NCBI GenBank assembly: GCA_026874595.1
Contig: CM049320.1
Span: forward strand, 13,391,488-13,455,487
DNA: 64,000 nucleotides
Direction of reading: 5' to 3'
DNA from: Sipunculus nudus
Lineage: Eukaryota > Annelida > Sipuncula > Golfingiida > Sipunculidae
Position 1 is the stretch's first letter. Each line of letters starts with the position of its first letter. A program made the position numbers and the translations under genes. The notes under the pieces are model-generated. The model was given only the letters and a program-made list of their open reading frames with translations. It made no database searches and had not been told where the DNA came from. Positions 43,366 through 56,537 of the stretch are shown piece after piece.

Positions 43366-45245
43366 AAGTGACCCAGGGGTCATGACGCTCAGCTGACCAG
43401 GAAGACATTGACAAAAGTAATTTTATCATCTGAATGTCAAATTTTGAATGAAATACTTTTTCCAAACTTGACCTTTTGTATAAAATCATCCAATATTCAT
43501 TGGGGTATTATGGAGCTCTGTAGCATGAAGGATATGGGTAACTGACACCTATTTTCAAGGTTTACAAGATGACTTTTCAGGGGTCTCCAAGCATGTCAAA
43601 AAATAAAATTCTAGGTCCAGTTATTATGATTTGTGCCCTGTTAACAGATGACCAAATGTTTATTCTGGGGGGTATTTCAAAGCCGCATAGGATGAAGGAT
43701 ATGGGTAACAGAGATGTAATTTCAGGTGCACAAGGAGACTTTTCAGGGGCCTCCCAGCATATCACGAAAAGGAGATTCTAGGTCAAGTCATTATAATTTG
43801 TGCTCTGTTAACAGATGACCAAATCTTTATTCTGGGGAGTACTTCGGAGCCCCAGAGCATGAAGGATATGGGTAACAGAGACCTAATTTCAGGTTTCCAA
43901 GATGTTTCATGGACCTCCCTGCATGTCAAGAAAGAAGATTCTAGGTTCAATCATTATGATTTGTGCCCTGTTAATATATGACCAAATCTTTATTCTGGGG
44001 GGGTACTTCAGAGCCCCATAGCTCACAGAATATGGGTAACAGGGACCTTATTTCCGGTTTCCATGTAGACCTTTTATGGGCTTCCCTGGAGGTGAGGACA
44101 GAAGATTCTAGGTCCAGTCATTATGATTTGTTATAGATGACCAAATGTTTAAAGATAAAAAAAGTAGAGAAAAAAAATTGTAAAAAATAAAAAAAATATA
44201 GGTGGCGCCACCAATCTCCAGAAATTGATGAAACACTCCATGATCAATATCTATGCACAAAATCATGGTGATTAATGCATTAGTTGTTCAGATACTTGAG
44301 CTTTTGTATTAAATTTTGCATTATTCTGGGGGGTTCTTCAGAACCCCATAGCTCGAAGAATATAGGTCACAGTGACCTAATTTCCATAGACCTCCCAGGA
44401 TGTCAAGTAAGAAGATTCCAGGTCTAGCGGTTACGATTTGTGCCCTGTTAACAGACAGACGCCTGGATGGCCGGACGGACGACGGACAAAAGGTGATCCC
44501 TATAGCTCAGATGACTTTCAGTCAGCTGAGCTAAAAATTGAAAAAATACAGGTGGCGCCATCAGAATGCAGAAACTGATGAAACATTTCATGATCAATAT
44601 CCATGCAAAGAATCTTGGTGATCAATATAATAATTGTTCAGATACTTGAGCTTTTGTGTCAAATTTTCCATTATTCTGGGGGGGTACTTCGGAGCCCCAA
44701 AGCTCAAAGGTTATGGGTAACAGGGACCTAATTTCAGGTTTCCAAAGAGACTTTTTTATGGGCCTCTGTGCATGTCAGGAGAGAAGATTCTAGGTCCAAT
44801 TGTTACGATTTGTGCCATGTTAACAGATGACCGCATCTTAAGAGGTCTCAAAAATAGAGAAAAATATTGGTAAAAATCGAAAAACTACAGGTGGCGCCAC
44901 CAGTCTGCAGAAACTGATGAAACACTCCATGATCAATATCCATGCAAAAAATCATGATGATCAATGCATTAGTTGTTCAGATACTTGAGCTTTTGTATCA
45001 AATTTTCCATTATTCTGGGGGGTACTTCGGAACCCCATAGCTCGAAGAATATAGGTCACAATGACCTAATTTCAGGTTTACAAGGAGAATTTCCATACAC
45101 CTCCCAGGATGTCAAGTAAGAAGATTCCAGTTCTAGCAGTTACGATTTGTGCCCTGTTAACGGACAGACGCCCGGACGGCTGGACGGGCGACGGACAAAA
45201 GGTGATCCCTATAGCTCAGATGACTTACAGTCAGCTGAGCTAAAA
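43366..45245 (+). mobile_element. Pearl-like element with two tiers of core repeats
   Basis: Head AACAAGTGACCCAGGGGTCA with CTCAGCTG. TTATTCTGGGG recurs at about 43660, 43826 and 43990 (period ~165), then at 44332, 44673 and 45009 (period ~340), where a second module beginning GGTGGCGCCACC is interleaved. (ACGG)n-like tracts lie near 44455-44485 and 45165-45195, each followed by AGCTCAGATGACTT and CAGCTGAGCTAAAA. The two internal tails suggest tandem fusion of two elements. Confidence 0.75.
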
Positions 45246-46199
45246 ACATTATTTTCTATACTTGTGTTGTTTATTTTATATTAAATCAGTTTGGAAAGGA
45301 ATCTGAAAAGAATATCTGAATGATTTAATCCTGTCATTAAGCTCGACACCCGTACATGCTTGCTTGACATCCCGGGCATTGCCTGGAGAGAACGTTTTTC
45401 AGGTGGCTTACGCATGGAAATCCCCACTAATAGTGCATAAAAAGCTAGAGGTCTTTAGATCACTTGAAGAGTTTATCGATCCTGATTGTCCAATATCAAA
45501 TATCCAACCTCCGTTAAACTTCATGAACGTCTGCCAGCGCTTTGATGTACCGTTTGATCTCGTGTGACTTGTTTGTTGGGCGATACGGAGCCCGGGTACT
45601 CGAAACTGAGTCTTTCTGATGTGACATTCAAGATATTTATTTAAAATGTTTTAGCATTAATTTTCAAACTGATTAACATTGGCAATACATACACCGGAAC
45701 GCCGAGCTTGCTTGAAAGAGACCAATTTGAACCTGGCTTACACACGGAAATCCACCTTTACGGTGCATGTAAAGCTAGTGGTCCTGAGATCATTTACGTA
45801 GTTAATCCAGATTATCCAATTTCCAACCTCTGTCAAACTTCATGGACGTCTGTCAGTGATTCACGACGTGTCGCTCGCATCCCGGACAATTAAGCAACTC
45901 ACATTCGAGATAATTTAAGTTTTTTTATTGTTGCTGAAACAAAATTTTTAGTTTTCAAATTACATTCTATATGATGTAGATATAATTCATATTAATTGTC
46001 AATAGCATGGCAATCACATCGATCGGACCGGTAGGCTTGTTCAAAACCAGATAACAGGGTGAGGTTACGTCAGTGTTACATTCACGGCAGTCCTGCTAAC
46101 GTCAAATGTGGCGTAACAGACTACCGGCAGTTCGAAATTTATCATGTCATTTTAATAATTATGGTTACTGAAGAAAGACCGTGTACGAAATTCATCGAG
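45246..46199. repeat. Two diverged CpG-rich blocks inside the TIR element
   Basis: About 45335-45560 and 45690-45895 share GCTTGCTTGA, a GGCTTAC..ATGGAAATCC block, AAAGCTAG, a GATC block and a CAACCTC..AAACTTCATG block in order, 340-350 bp apart. They have more CpG than their surroundings. Open frames are short and break in one copy; no protein family recognised. Confidence 0.5.
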
Positions 46200-46489
46200 G
46201 TACGAAATTTCACAGATTTTACGGTATGTAGTTTATATAGTAGCAATAAAGTATAACTGTAATATTTCTTATGAAATGTATGAACACCTATGATATGCTT
46301 AGTTATTTATTTACTTGTGATGTAAATGTTTACAATGCCATTTTTATGTCAGATTTGACAAATTAAGCCACTAAAGGTTTATTTATCTTATCTAATCTTA
46401 TCTTCAAGAGTAAACATACTAAATCATTGTAAATATAAATGACAAAACTGAAAGTACAACTAACAAGAACAAACAAAAGAACAAGAGCA

Positions 46490-47128
46490 CCGCAAACGTG
46501 TATAATACGCCGGTCATGTATCTGGTGACCTCTGACCTCATTAAAATATGCATGAATTTTGATGAAAATGTATTTAAGGTAAGAAACTCTTTTGGTAAAT
46601 AGGTATAATGAGTTTAATGTAAATCCATAAGATTTTTGTAAGTCACCAAGGTACCTACAAAGTGCTGTGACCTCTGACCTCATTAAATATGCGTTAATGT
46701 TGATGAGAATGTTAATCAGTTAAGAAAGTCTATTGGTAAATATGTATAATGAGTTTCATCAAAATCCACAGGATTTTTGGTAAGTCACCAAGGTGCCTCC
46801 AAAGTGTGGCTAGCCTCCAAACTTAGGCTAGATATTTTATTAACATTTCTGATGAGTTTGATCAAAATAATCCTTCATATTCTTCGTAAGTTATGGTGGC
46901 GACACAGCAAAGTAGCTTAGTGACCCGTGACCTTTTCAAACATGGGTGGGCTTGCCCATAATCGAACTGAGGTGAGATTATCTGTTGGTCAGTACACTAC
47001 TTATAGGGAGTTTTGAGAAAATCCATCAAAGCCCTGGTAAGTTATCACGAAGACACTGAAAATTAATGGATGGATGGATGGTCAGATGGATGGTTTACCA
47101 TAATACTACCGTCATATGACAGGCGTAT
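46490..47128 (+). mobile_element. Modular repeat family B with sub-terminal inverted repeats
   Basis: Head ATACGCCGGTCATGTA (46505-46520) is inverted against tail TCATATGACAGGCGTAT (47112-47128), 12 of the first 13 matching. TGACCTCTGACCT modules at 46526 and 46668, then an (ATGG)n tract near 47070-47095. Same family as 30210-30721. Confidence 0.65.
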
Positions 47129-49967
47129 AAACACAGTAAATTTTTATGTGTTATTCTTATCAATGAGAACACAGCTGCAGTTCTATACCTCTCATATGTG
47201 TCATTCCTATATATATATATATTCTTTTTAACATATTGTATCATCCATTCAAAATTTCAAAAGGAAAAGATTACCAGAAGATCAACAAATATTATCATAA
47301 GCTCACACTGTAACTGGTGAAAGATTGCCCTCAGGACAAAGACCTGAAATTTGTGATTTTAGATCACCCTTCTTACGTTAGTTGCTAAGATAATATTACT
47401 ATAAGGTAGGAAAAATGCCTCTTCTTTCAATTACGATATGGGTATTTGTCTTGTAGACAATATTGTCTTGCCTAGATTTGTCATGGAATCCTTCTGTATG
47501 CTGGCAGTGGCCAGGCAGATACAGTGATCCTATTATGAAAGGAGGGAGGGGGTGCAGTTCCGGCTTGCTGCCAAATGAACCACAAATACAATTGCAGCAA
47601 AACAGTGCCAGGAACAAATTTATTCAGCTGATACAAATCAAGCAGTGGGAGTGCTGGAACATTGTAGTCTGCTTTGCTCTGCCATTGTATCACCAGCGAT
47701 TCATAGCACATCAGGGCCATCAAAACCTGATCAATAGGTCTTCACTATGCAGGGTTATATGACCGTTCACGCCAGTGGCCACCCATAAAGCGTCCCTGTC
47801 GCAACCTTTTCACTTCCTGTCAGGGTAGCCATTGATCCGCTGATTGATGGACAGTGCCCTTGGTCAAATTGAAGTACAAATTATCCCTTTCTTTGCTGAC
47901 ACCATGCCAGCTGACAACTTATTCACTGGATGATCCCTAGAGCTGTGATCGAAATAATATTTTGCCACACCAGAACTGGGGTGCCTGAACTCACACAGCT
48001 GAGACAGACTTGTGCATATTCACCAGAGATATCAATTTTATGTTATTCTATCGTTAAGCTTGCATGTTTTATATCATGAGGCTGTCATCCACGAGTGATA
48101 TTCAAGTAATTTTCTTTCAATCTTTACCTGCAGCCAAATTATGCTTAATTGTGTGATCTTAGTCTAATTTAAGCCTCAATGATTACACCATTATAATTAT
48201 CATTTTTAATGTGCTAATGCATGACATATGATTATCAGCAAACTGCTAGAAGGTTAACAAGAGGTGTACTAAAAACAATCAGTGAAAATACCTATGACTA
48301 GCTGAATAGTGCCCATGTGGTTCAAGTCTTTGCATTTAGACTTCTGACATTAGATTTGTAACATACAAGGTTTATTGAACACATGTACAAAAGATAGCAG
48401 CACAAGAACAATTTGATATGCTCAGGGGAATGAATGAGATTTGAGATAGATTTGGGCATGGAAATTAAACATAAAATACTCTGAGGACTTGGGCAAGGCA
48501 GGAATCTATTTGTAGAGTTGGCCTTTGGACCTGTAGCAATAGAGAAGAATCTAGAATAATATGTCTGCTGAATGACAATGACAGTAACTAGATTATATTG
48601 ATATAATAATATGTTATTACTGGGTCCCCTGGATTTAAGTCCCTTATTAAACTGTTTGGCTAGGAGTCATCCAGAAGACATTTTGTCAATGGGACATTAG
48701 GGAGAATTGCTACCATTTTGCAATATGCAGTGAAGTCATATCTTAAATGCAATGATGGCTATAACAGTTTTGTGTTAAAAGAAAGTGCACTGAATCAGTG
48801 ATGGACAACAACATTTTTTTTGTTGAAATGAAGTGCACTATGAACAATAACAGTTCTGTGTTAAAACAAAGTACAAAATCAACTTAACAAGCAACTATTT
48901 CATATCTTTCAAAATTCAAACAATTTAAATTTTTGATTTCTTTGGGAATCTTCCAGCGGGTGTTATTGATAATGTATCACAGTGTCAAATCTTATTTGCT
49001 GAATCAATATAAGCAAAGTTAGTCAGCTGAACCCAGTTAGCATCATGGTGACCACCATAGCTACTGTTTTCCCAATTAACAGACTGATCCTTGGCTAAAT
49101 ATACCCCAGATAACAGGATTCAGTTTCAAAATCCTCCCCAGTTTACAGATTTCAGAACCTTAGTGTTCCAGAATATGACAGTTGGTAAACTGTTATTTTT
49201 TGGTTGCTTTTTGTAAAAAATATAAATTTGTGAATGTGTTAAGGTGGATGGGTCAGTCATGAGAGAGGATCCCAGTGAAATGTCCTGAAAATGTGTGGGG
49301 TCCAGCTGGTGTCAAGCGATTCCTTATGCAATGATAAATGAGATAAATTTCCTGAAATTCATTAAACGGAAATTCCTAATTTTCCTGAAATCAGAAAATT
49401 TCTAGAAATAATTTATACTGAATTTGGTTGAGGCAGATTACACTGAATTTGACTGAGACAGATTACACTGAATTTGATTGAGGTAGATTGTTTTAATGGT
49501 TAGCTAGGCCATGTCAACCATGCAAGTGCTGTTAATATACACAGCAGTGACTGTTAACATTTCCAGTATAGAGTTGGGGTCAAAAACTCCAAGAAAAATT
49601 AAATACCATAAGCAAACGATAAACAATTACTCTACCATTTCTCTTTCTCTGGCCAAATATAATGCCACAAATGGTCAAAAGGAGAACATAAAGCACACAC
49701 AGAAATTCAAAGGTTCAGTATTAAACAAAATTTCAGGATGCACCTGATGTTGAACTATTGCTGTTTTGTCTTAGCTGGTGATTCAAACATATGGTAAAAC
49801 AGGAGCTTTCTTACAATAACACTGCCTAACTTTTCAGGTTAATAATAATTTAACTGTTTGGCTGGAGTTTTTTAGGTATAAAATCCTGACCCAGCCATTT
49901 GATTTATTCTCATGCAGCCAGGTTAACAGTTATATAATTTTGAAAACACACAGACATATGTCAAAAA
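47129..49967. other. AT-rich DNA, no gene seen
   Basis: A 25-bp unit starting ACTGAATTTG is repeated three times at about 49418-49490. Otherwise nothing recognisable. Confidence 0.4.
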
Positions 49968-50026
49968 TACAGCAGAGCCTGTCTGAAAGACCACCTCTCT
50001 GGTAAGACCACCTGTGATTGTACAAC

Positions 50027-51350
50027 TATAGTGAAACTCCTACTTGCGGACAACTCAGTATGGCGGACACTAAATCTCAGTCCCTTCAAATTTGCCTGTA
50101 TATTATGTTTAACCTAAACTCAGTAATGCGGACAACTCAATATCCCGGACAACAGACAAAATTTCCCGTCTGGCCGGCATATCCAGTATATATTTCGACC
50201 CTCTAAAGCAGACAGACATGGCGATCTCTATTTTTGTTCATATATCTGCTGGGAGATGACGCCCCGAGGTCATGACCTTGCATGACCCGTTGGTCAAAGC
50301 GACACCCAAGACAAATGTAACTTGGAGAACCAATGGATGTTACAAGTGATTATTCATTTGAAATTGTTGTTTATTTCTATAAATGTGTAGATATCACAAT
50401 CATTACTTTATTAAGATTCACTGGTCAATCAGAGAAAAACTGAGCTTTCAACAGCTTTTCATTTGACAGACCACCATCAAAGTTTAAATGTCTGAGCATT
50501 GCAATGGGCGTCTAGCCTAGGGAGCCTTAACTAGTAAAGCTGTGGTCCCAACCCGCCGTACTTGCAGGTGCATGCTGTCAACTTGCAAACATGTGAGCAA
50601 AATCTGGGGATCTGTGTGTGGTGAGTACCGCCTCAGTATGCATTTGGGAGTACGCAGACACGCCGTAGCACTTTTAGTACACCAGGAACTTTCCCTGCAT
50701 TCCTGCTGCGGTCAGGCTACGGATTCATCCCCAGTACACGTGCCCTCTTCAGCCAATGAGCGCACTTACACGCACTTACAACATGCGAGTGAGTAAGGAC
50801 AGTACGTGAGCAGCACGTGTAAGTACAGCCTCTGTGTGATAACATGGCAATCGCACAGAGATCTTACTTTACAAGCACGTTGTTAGCAAGTACAACTCAC
50901 TAACTTGGTGCGCAATGTACGGTGCACGCAACTGCTCACTGGCCACATATGCCTACTTACACCTTGCACAACCGAGCGAGTGACGTGCATTGACGTACTC
51001 CCTGCTCTTGTCACTCCCTCCCCAGTTTTCAGAAAAACATAATGGCCGTGGCCTCCCCTAAAAAGTACAGACAAAAAACTCACATGGTGGGTTGTGACTG
51101 GGGCTTTAGCGACAGTTTGCACTTTTTTTAAATTAAAATATTTTATTTAAAATTAAAAATGCATATTTAAGCTATTTTGAAAATTATTTAAATAAAGTTT
51201 ATGTATTTCAAATTAAGCGTAAACATAATCAAAACAGTGGATATCAGTACCATTCAATGAAGAATTGATCCAATATTACAAACTCCTCTAAACAGGACAA
51301 CTCACTAATACTGACAGTCCCTTGGGTGTCCACTGAGGAGTTTCAATTTA
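50027..51350. mobile_element. Middle pogo/Tc-like non-autonomous element
   Basis: Left TATAGTGAAACTCC and right (reverse complement) TAAATTGAAACTCC, followed on both sides by GGACA and ACTCAGTA / AGTATTAGTGAGTT-type sequence. The right end closely matches 63892-64000 in reverse. No transposase. Confidence 0.7.
50539..51110. mobile_element. Innermost GC-richer inverted-repeat element
   Basis: Left GCTGTGGTCCCAACCCGCC and right (reverse complement) GCTAAAGCCCCAGTCACAAC then CCACC form imperfect ends. The interior is clearly more CpG-rich than its surroundings, with repeated ACTTAC and CACGTG-like words. Non-coding. Confidence 0.5.
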
Positions 51351-51519
51351 GTTATAAAAACTACCAGTAATGCAAGGCTCTCTCTTAGGCACAGATGGTG
51401 GCGTTAGAATGTGGCGCATTTTACCACTTGACTATCCAGGCTTGTCTAATAAGACCACCTGTGAATTATGAACACTTTCTGCCTGTCACATAAGTAGTTA
51501 TTAAACAGGTTCTACGGTA

Positions 51520-51679
51520 TATATATATAGGCAATAAACTCTTCCTTTTGTTAATTTGTACACAACTTTAAATGGGCATGGACTATGGCTTGGGATGGTC
51601 CATCATGTGTATATTGATTTCATAAGAACTTATCATCAAGCAAATTATGTTCAATATAGTACTATTACCTTTAAATATA

Positions 51680-51730
<51 letters not shown>

Positions 51731-54641
51731 ATCCAACAAGAAACAACAAGCAGTTCTGGTCTCTTATCCTGAAATTCCTGAAGCATACACTTGCATATAC
51801 ACTTGCACACTCAGGATAGAGCACAATTTACTCAAAAGTTAAAACCTTGAACAAACAATGACAAGCACATGATAATCTGACCTTCTGAACCCTGCCTACT
51901 ATGTCAGAGTCACTGATCTTCAACACAGCTAAACACCTAGTCTCAATGAAGTCACTTGACCTGATATTGTATGGGAAGACTGAGTCACAGAAATGTAGGG
52001 GAAATCAGTCATCACAGCCATTTTTTAAATCTCCATTGAACAAATATAAAGTACATGCATAAATCTACCAATTTGGGTGTATGAACACTCTCCAGGGAAG
52101 AAGGAAGTATTGAACTAAAAGAAAAAGGTATGAAAGAGTATCAATTAATTAAAGTCTAAGTGTGCATTTTTTTTCTTGAAAAACTACCTTGTCAACCACC
52201 CAGCTAGGTCAAGCTACCATAGGGTGAGAAATTATCATTCAGGACTGTCCAGGACTGAATAGTTGTTACATTTATTTTGCGACTGCTGTCACTAAAGCAA
52301 AAATGCCCAACAGCCTCAGCATCTTTTAAACGTTACTCAAAAGCTTCAAGAATGATATCAGCAGATAAATGTGAAGGACTAGGAGGCTGACCACATTACA
52401 CTGATTAAATCACAGGGGAACTTTTGCTAATCAAATGTTAACAGGTCCGTCTGTGAAAATCTGACAATATATTGATCTCTTAGTCCTATCAGATTAAAGA
52501 ATGTATACATGTGTGAATAGTTCACAATACCCATATATGATTGGGGAAATGTAACACCTAGGACAGTTAGAATAAAGTCAGTAAATAGAAATCTGCTTTC
52601 TAATGAATGCAAGCCTCTGCCATGTTGGGGGGTCCCTACTGTGAATGCTCCAAAAATACTGTGTTTACATTCACTCATTCTGCCAATATGGGCAGATTAA
52701 TTCATGTATTGGTGACTGTATATTTGTGAATTTTCTTTGAAGGCATTACTGAAGCCTCAACATGCGCCAGATCCACACTGAAATCTAATCAATTCGTTAT
52801 TGGCCCGTTCCCTAAATGCCTGGATAGTTTCTTGAGATACCATTCATGATGGTGCAAGTTATGTTGTAAGCACAAACTGTAACATATATATAGAAACATG
52901 CAGGGATGAATGCATACCCTGCTGGTCAAGGCAATGATGACTAATCACTTATCAGCATGTGTACTAATAAAGCTTGCCATCTAGGATAAAAGGTCAATGA
53001 AGTGTGGAGGTGTAAAGAGTTTTTGTTTAAGCACTGGTCTGTAATTTGATGGCCATCTTCAAAGCCAATTTGAGAGGCCAAAGTCATTACCACAAGGTTG
53101 TGCCCTTGGAGTGAATAGGTACTGGTCATGGGCAGCAGAAGCTGCATGCATAATGCAGAAAGTACAACCCCACTGAGCAGTGACAGCACCTTGTATGGGG
53201 TGTTGGACCTGCATGCTTCCCAAGGAGCTGAGAAAAATAACAGGCCCCAGATCAGGAAGGAAAAGTATAAAGCGAGACGAGACTGATAGACTGATTTATA
53301 ACAGCTAGTGATACTTTGCGCTAGATACAATACTATGAACCCAATACCTCATTAAAAATATTATAAATGACACTAGGTCTGTATGCATATAATATATACT
53401 TGAAACTGAGGCTAACGGTCGCCACATCATGATAAAGTTTAACCTGTAGCTGGTCAGAGACTGTTTGTCATTTAAATTTTGAAACTAATTATGTAACATG
53501 AATAGATGTGTCATTAAATGTCCTCATTCCAGCATTAAACCCTATGAATATATTTGTTGAAAACCATATTAATGTCTACAAGCATGAATATGCTTAAACT
53601 GCATGCTACTGCAACAAATATATCCATTAGTACTGGGAAATCAATGCTCCGGTTGAGATTTTCCAATTTGCAGGCAGCCTTGGGGCAGACCTTGTAACAT
53701 TGTGTAAGGCTGCTCTGGCCACAGGATCAGATTGGCTTGAACAGTTTTTAATTCACATAAACTTAGTTTCGGCGCAAAATTATTTGCAAACCTTTAAGCT
53801 TTTCAGTTTTACTTTAATATTCTTCTGATGGAGCTGCAGAAAATATAATTTGTGAACCGTAACAGCCTCTTGCAATGCCTACCAAGGTACAAGCTATACA
53901 TAAACCCTAAGTAATATATCAAACCATTAACCTCATAATCAAACATAAACAGCCAAACGTACCAGCCATATATAAGTGTATATATATAATAAAGTGACCT
54001 TCTGGCATGGCCAGCTATTCAATATACAAGCTTTACATGGTGATCACTGGCCTCCACTGACTAGAGCAGGCTCTTACAATGGGGAGGTTAAGTCCCAGCT
54101 GATGACAATACGGCACAGCATTGGGTGTTAGAATGCCGGCAGCCAAATGGCCAATCTATGCCTAAGGAAGTGAGTACCTGTAATATGGAGTTCAATAAAG
54201 CTTCAGAAGGGACAATGACCCAAAGAACATCACTGACATGGGGACCAGGTGCACCACGATAAATAGTGCCATTTTAAGGACAGAGTACATGATCTCTTTT
54301 TGTCAGGTCCGCCTCTCCTTTGGATAAATTCTCAAACAATTTCAACAAACAACTTTCTATGAACCAAATTCTTAACCGCTGTGCTCATAAACCTCTGACG
54401 GACTGTTGTCCCAGTGTGTTAACTTGCAGCAGAACCCATTCTTGTAGGTGTTAGAACAGGCAACACTATCACGGTCCAACTACCCTTCTGAGTTCAGACA
54501 AGTTGAGTCCATGGCCTTAAAAATCCACCTGCATCAGTCTTTTACCAAGTCCAAGTTCCAACTAAAATACATATTTTATTAAAAAGTTAAGCTTTCATGG
54601 TACTTTTTAAATTTTATATTTTTTTTGTTTAAATTTCAACT
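51520..54641. other. Intergenic with (AT)n and one weak repeat
   Basis: (AT)n at about 51683-51727. About 52600-52930 is a diverged relative of 42530-42700. A 129-codon open frame at 53330-52941 (minus), hydrophobic in part, has no recognised family and was not called. Confidence 0.4.
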
Positions 54642-55133
54642 GGGCAATTCCACTGTGACGGACGTTACATTCAGAGAGACTTTTACCCATTTAAGTCACT
54701 CTCACAGTTAAAGCTGTCATTCAAGGAGCCTAAACTTATGTGTGTTAATAGCTCAGATCTGAGGCTGTATGATACAGGAAAGAAATGTGTCCAGATATAT
54801 ATGTGTCTTTCACCTACGACAAATGTCAAAATGTGACGGACGTTACATAAAAAAGACACTGAAAAAATTCATCTGAATTTATTTCAAAATTCTCTGAATC
54901 TAAACAGTGGCACAAATTGATCTTTACCCCAGTATTAAAGGGGAACTATGTCACTTTATAAACAAATTAAAATATACCTTAAAATAATAGCCTGTTAGCA
55001 GGCAGCTTTAACACAGTTCAAAATTCTGTGTGACGGACGTTACGTGACGGACGTTACATTTTGTCCAAAGGATGCAAGTGAAACTTCTATCAAAACTGTA
55101 TTCTGAAAAAAAGGTTTAAGCACACTTTTTGAT

Positions 55134-55297
55134 GACTTTGCCTTGTCTAGTAATTAATGTTTTGGATGCCAAGTTGGCATCTTCATCACAAACCTTTCAA
55201 AATGATATATAAAATATATATTGCAAAGACTGCATTTAGAAGGTTTGTGATGAAGATGCCAACATGGCATCCGAAACATTACTAGACATGGCAAAAT
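55134..55297. repeat. Long hairpin of two hammerhead-like / Penelope-tail motifs
   Basis: Two ~60-bp arms (55134-55200 and 55238-55297) are near-perfect inverted repeats with a 37-bp spacer. Plus arm: TGATGA (55248-55253), stem GATGCC/GGCATC around AACAT, then CGAAAC (55272-55277). The minus arm has the same order (55189-55159), ending CCAAAAC. This is the hammerhead core order, but the base before TGATGA is G instead of C, so both look inactive. Confidence 0.6.
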
Positions 55298-56537
55298 CCC
55301 TCGTAATTCACAGGTTCACAATTTAATACAGTAAAAAACACTTAATATCTAAGAAATTCCAAAATTTGGATATCCTGATGATTCAAACCAACTTAGAAGC
55401 CTATTACACATAGACAATAACGAACTAGATGACCAAGGTCGAGCGCTTGCCGGAAGTTGAAAGAGAAATAGGTGAAGGTCAGATAATTCTTTTAAATTAT
55501 GTTTAATGAACAGGAGACTAAAATTAGCAACTGTTTAAGTGGATGCGACCATTTATAAACAAATTATGAAGAAAATAAGCCACTGAGGTTTGATTGTGGC
55601 CTTGACATTTGACCTTTGACCCAATTTTGAATAAAAAACAAGTGGGTTTGTTGTTAATAGATATTTACCGACGGTGTAAGTTTCAGAGCGATTGCATCAA
55701 ACTGTGGCCTGTACCAGATATAGAAATATTTGAATATTTCGAAGATCGATAAGTTTTACCCAAATTTAGGTCAACATGATTATGTCATAATATGGCCAAA
55801 TTTCCACCGGAATAAGGCCATATTTTCTAATTTTCAGAAGCAGTAATGAAAATTATTATAACATCATTTATAATTTTTGAGATATGACACAATAATGATA
55901 TATTGCAGTATTGTCAGTGCAGCATTCCCTGGATGTCATATTACCGTAAAACATAAAATTATGAATGGCATACTGTAAAGGAGCAAATGATAAAGTGAAA
56001 TCAGAACCAGAAAGCTATAAAAGTAAAAAAAATTAGTTAAACTAACCCCCCCGCTTCAAATTATCATTCATAAACACAGCTGTCCCACCATTAAAACAAG
56101 GGAGCGTTGGGCCACATACAGATCTAAGCTGGAATTATCTATTTATAAGATTATAACTGCATAGAATCACAGAAGTTTGAAAAAAGGTTTAAGTTAATTT
56201 GTAAGGTCTGGTATATATATTTTCTATAAATGAACTTTACTGCTGGGAGGTGGATGGGGTTCCATCTTTATTTTCACACAGGCTGCATACCAACCATACA
56301 GACCACTGAAAGCTACCATTTGATGCATCAGAATCTTAAATAATTGTGCAATACATGTACAGTAAATAATCTTTATTTCAACTATAGTCATGAGTTGTAA
56401 GCACCTCATGAAATATGAAACTTTTAATTTTGCTATTTTTCATAACCTTGTTTGCTTCTGTATAAGCAAATGTGGCTCAATGATAGAGCCAAGCTCTGAC
56501 TTGGCCAAGTGCTTCTGTCAAATCCCTCATTTTCACA

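Larger units (their letters stand above)
43162..46226. mobile_element. DNA-transposon-like element with 27-bp perfect TIRs, interrupted
   Basis: 43162-43188 and 46200-46226 are perfect 27-bp inverted repeats beginning TACCGTAAAATCTGTG, with TA at each edge (possible TA target duplication). Subterminal CGAAATT motifs recur at 43217, 46133 and 46183. A pearl-like element (43366-45245) is inserted inside; without it the host element is about 1.2 kb. No transposase ORF seen, so non-autonomous or decayed. Confidence 0.8.
49968..51519. mobile_element. Outer pogo-like element of a three-level nest
   Basis: Left TACAGCAGAGCCTGTCTGAA and right (reverse complement) TACCGTAGAACCTGTTTAAT form an imperfect inverted repeat. 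AAGACCACCTGTGA occurs near both ends. It contains the 50027-51350 element. Confidence 0.55.

Noticed and set aside
52941-53330. 129-codon minus ORF with hydrophobic stretches
   Set aside because: No recognised family and no supporting splice or promoter structure; hydrophobicity is common in AT-rich frames.
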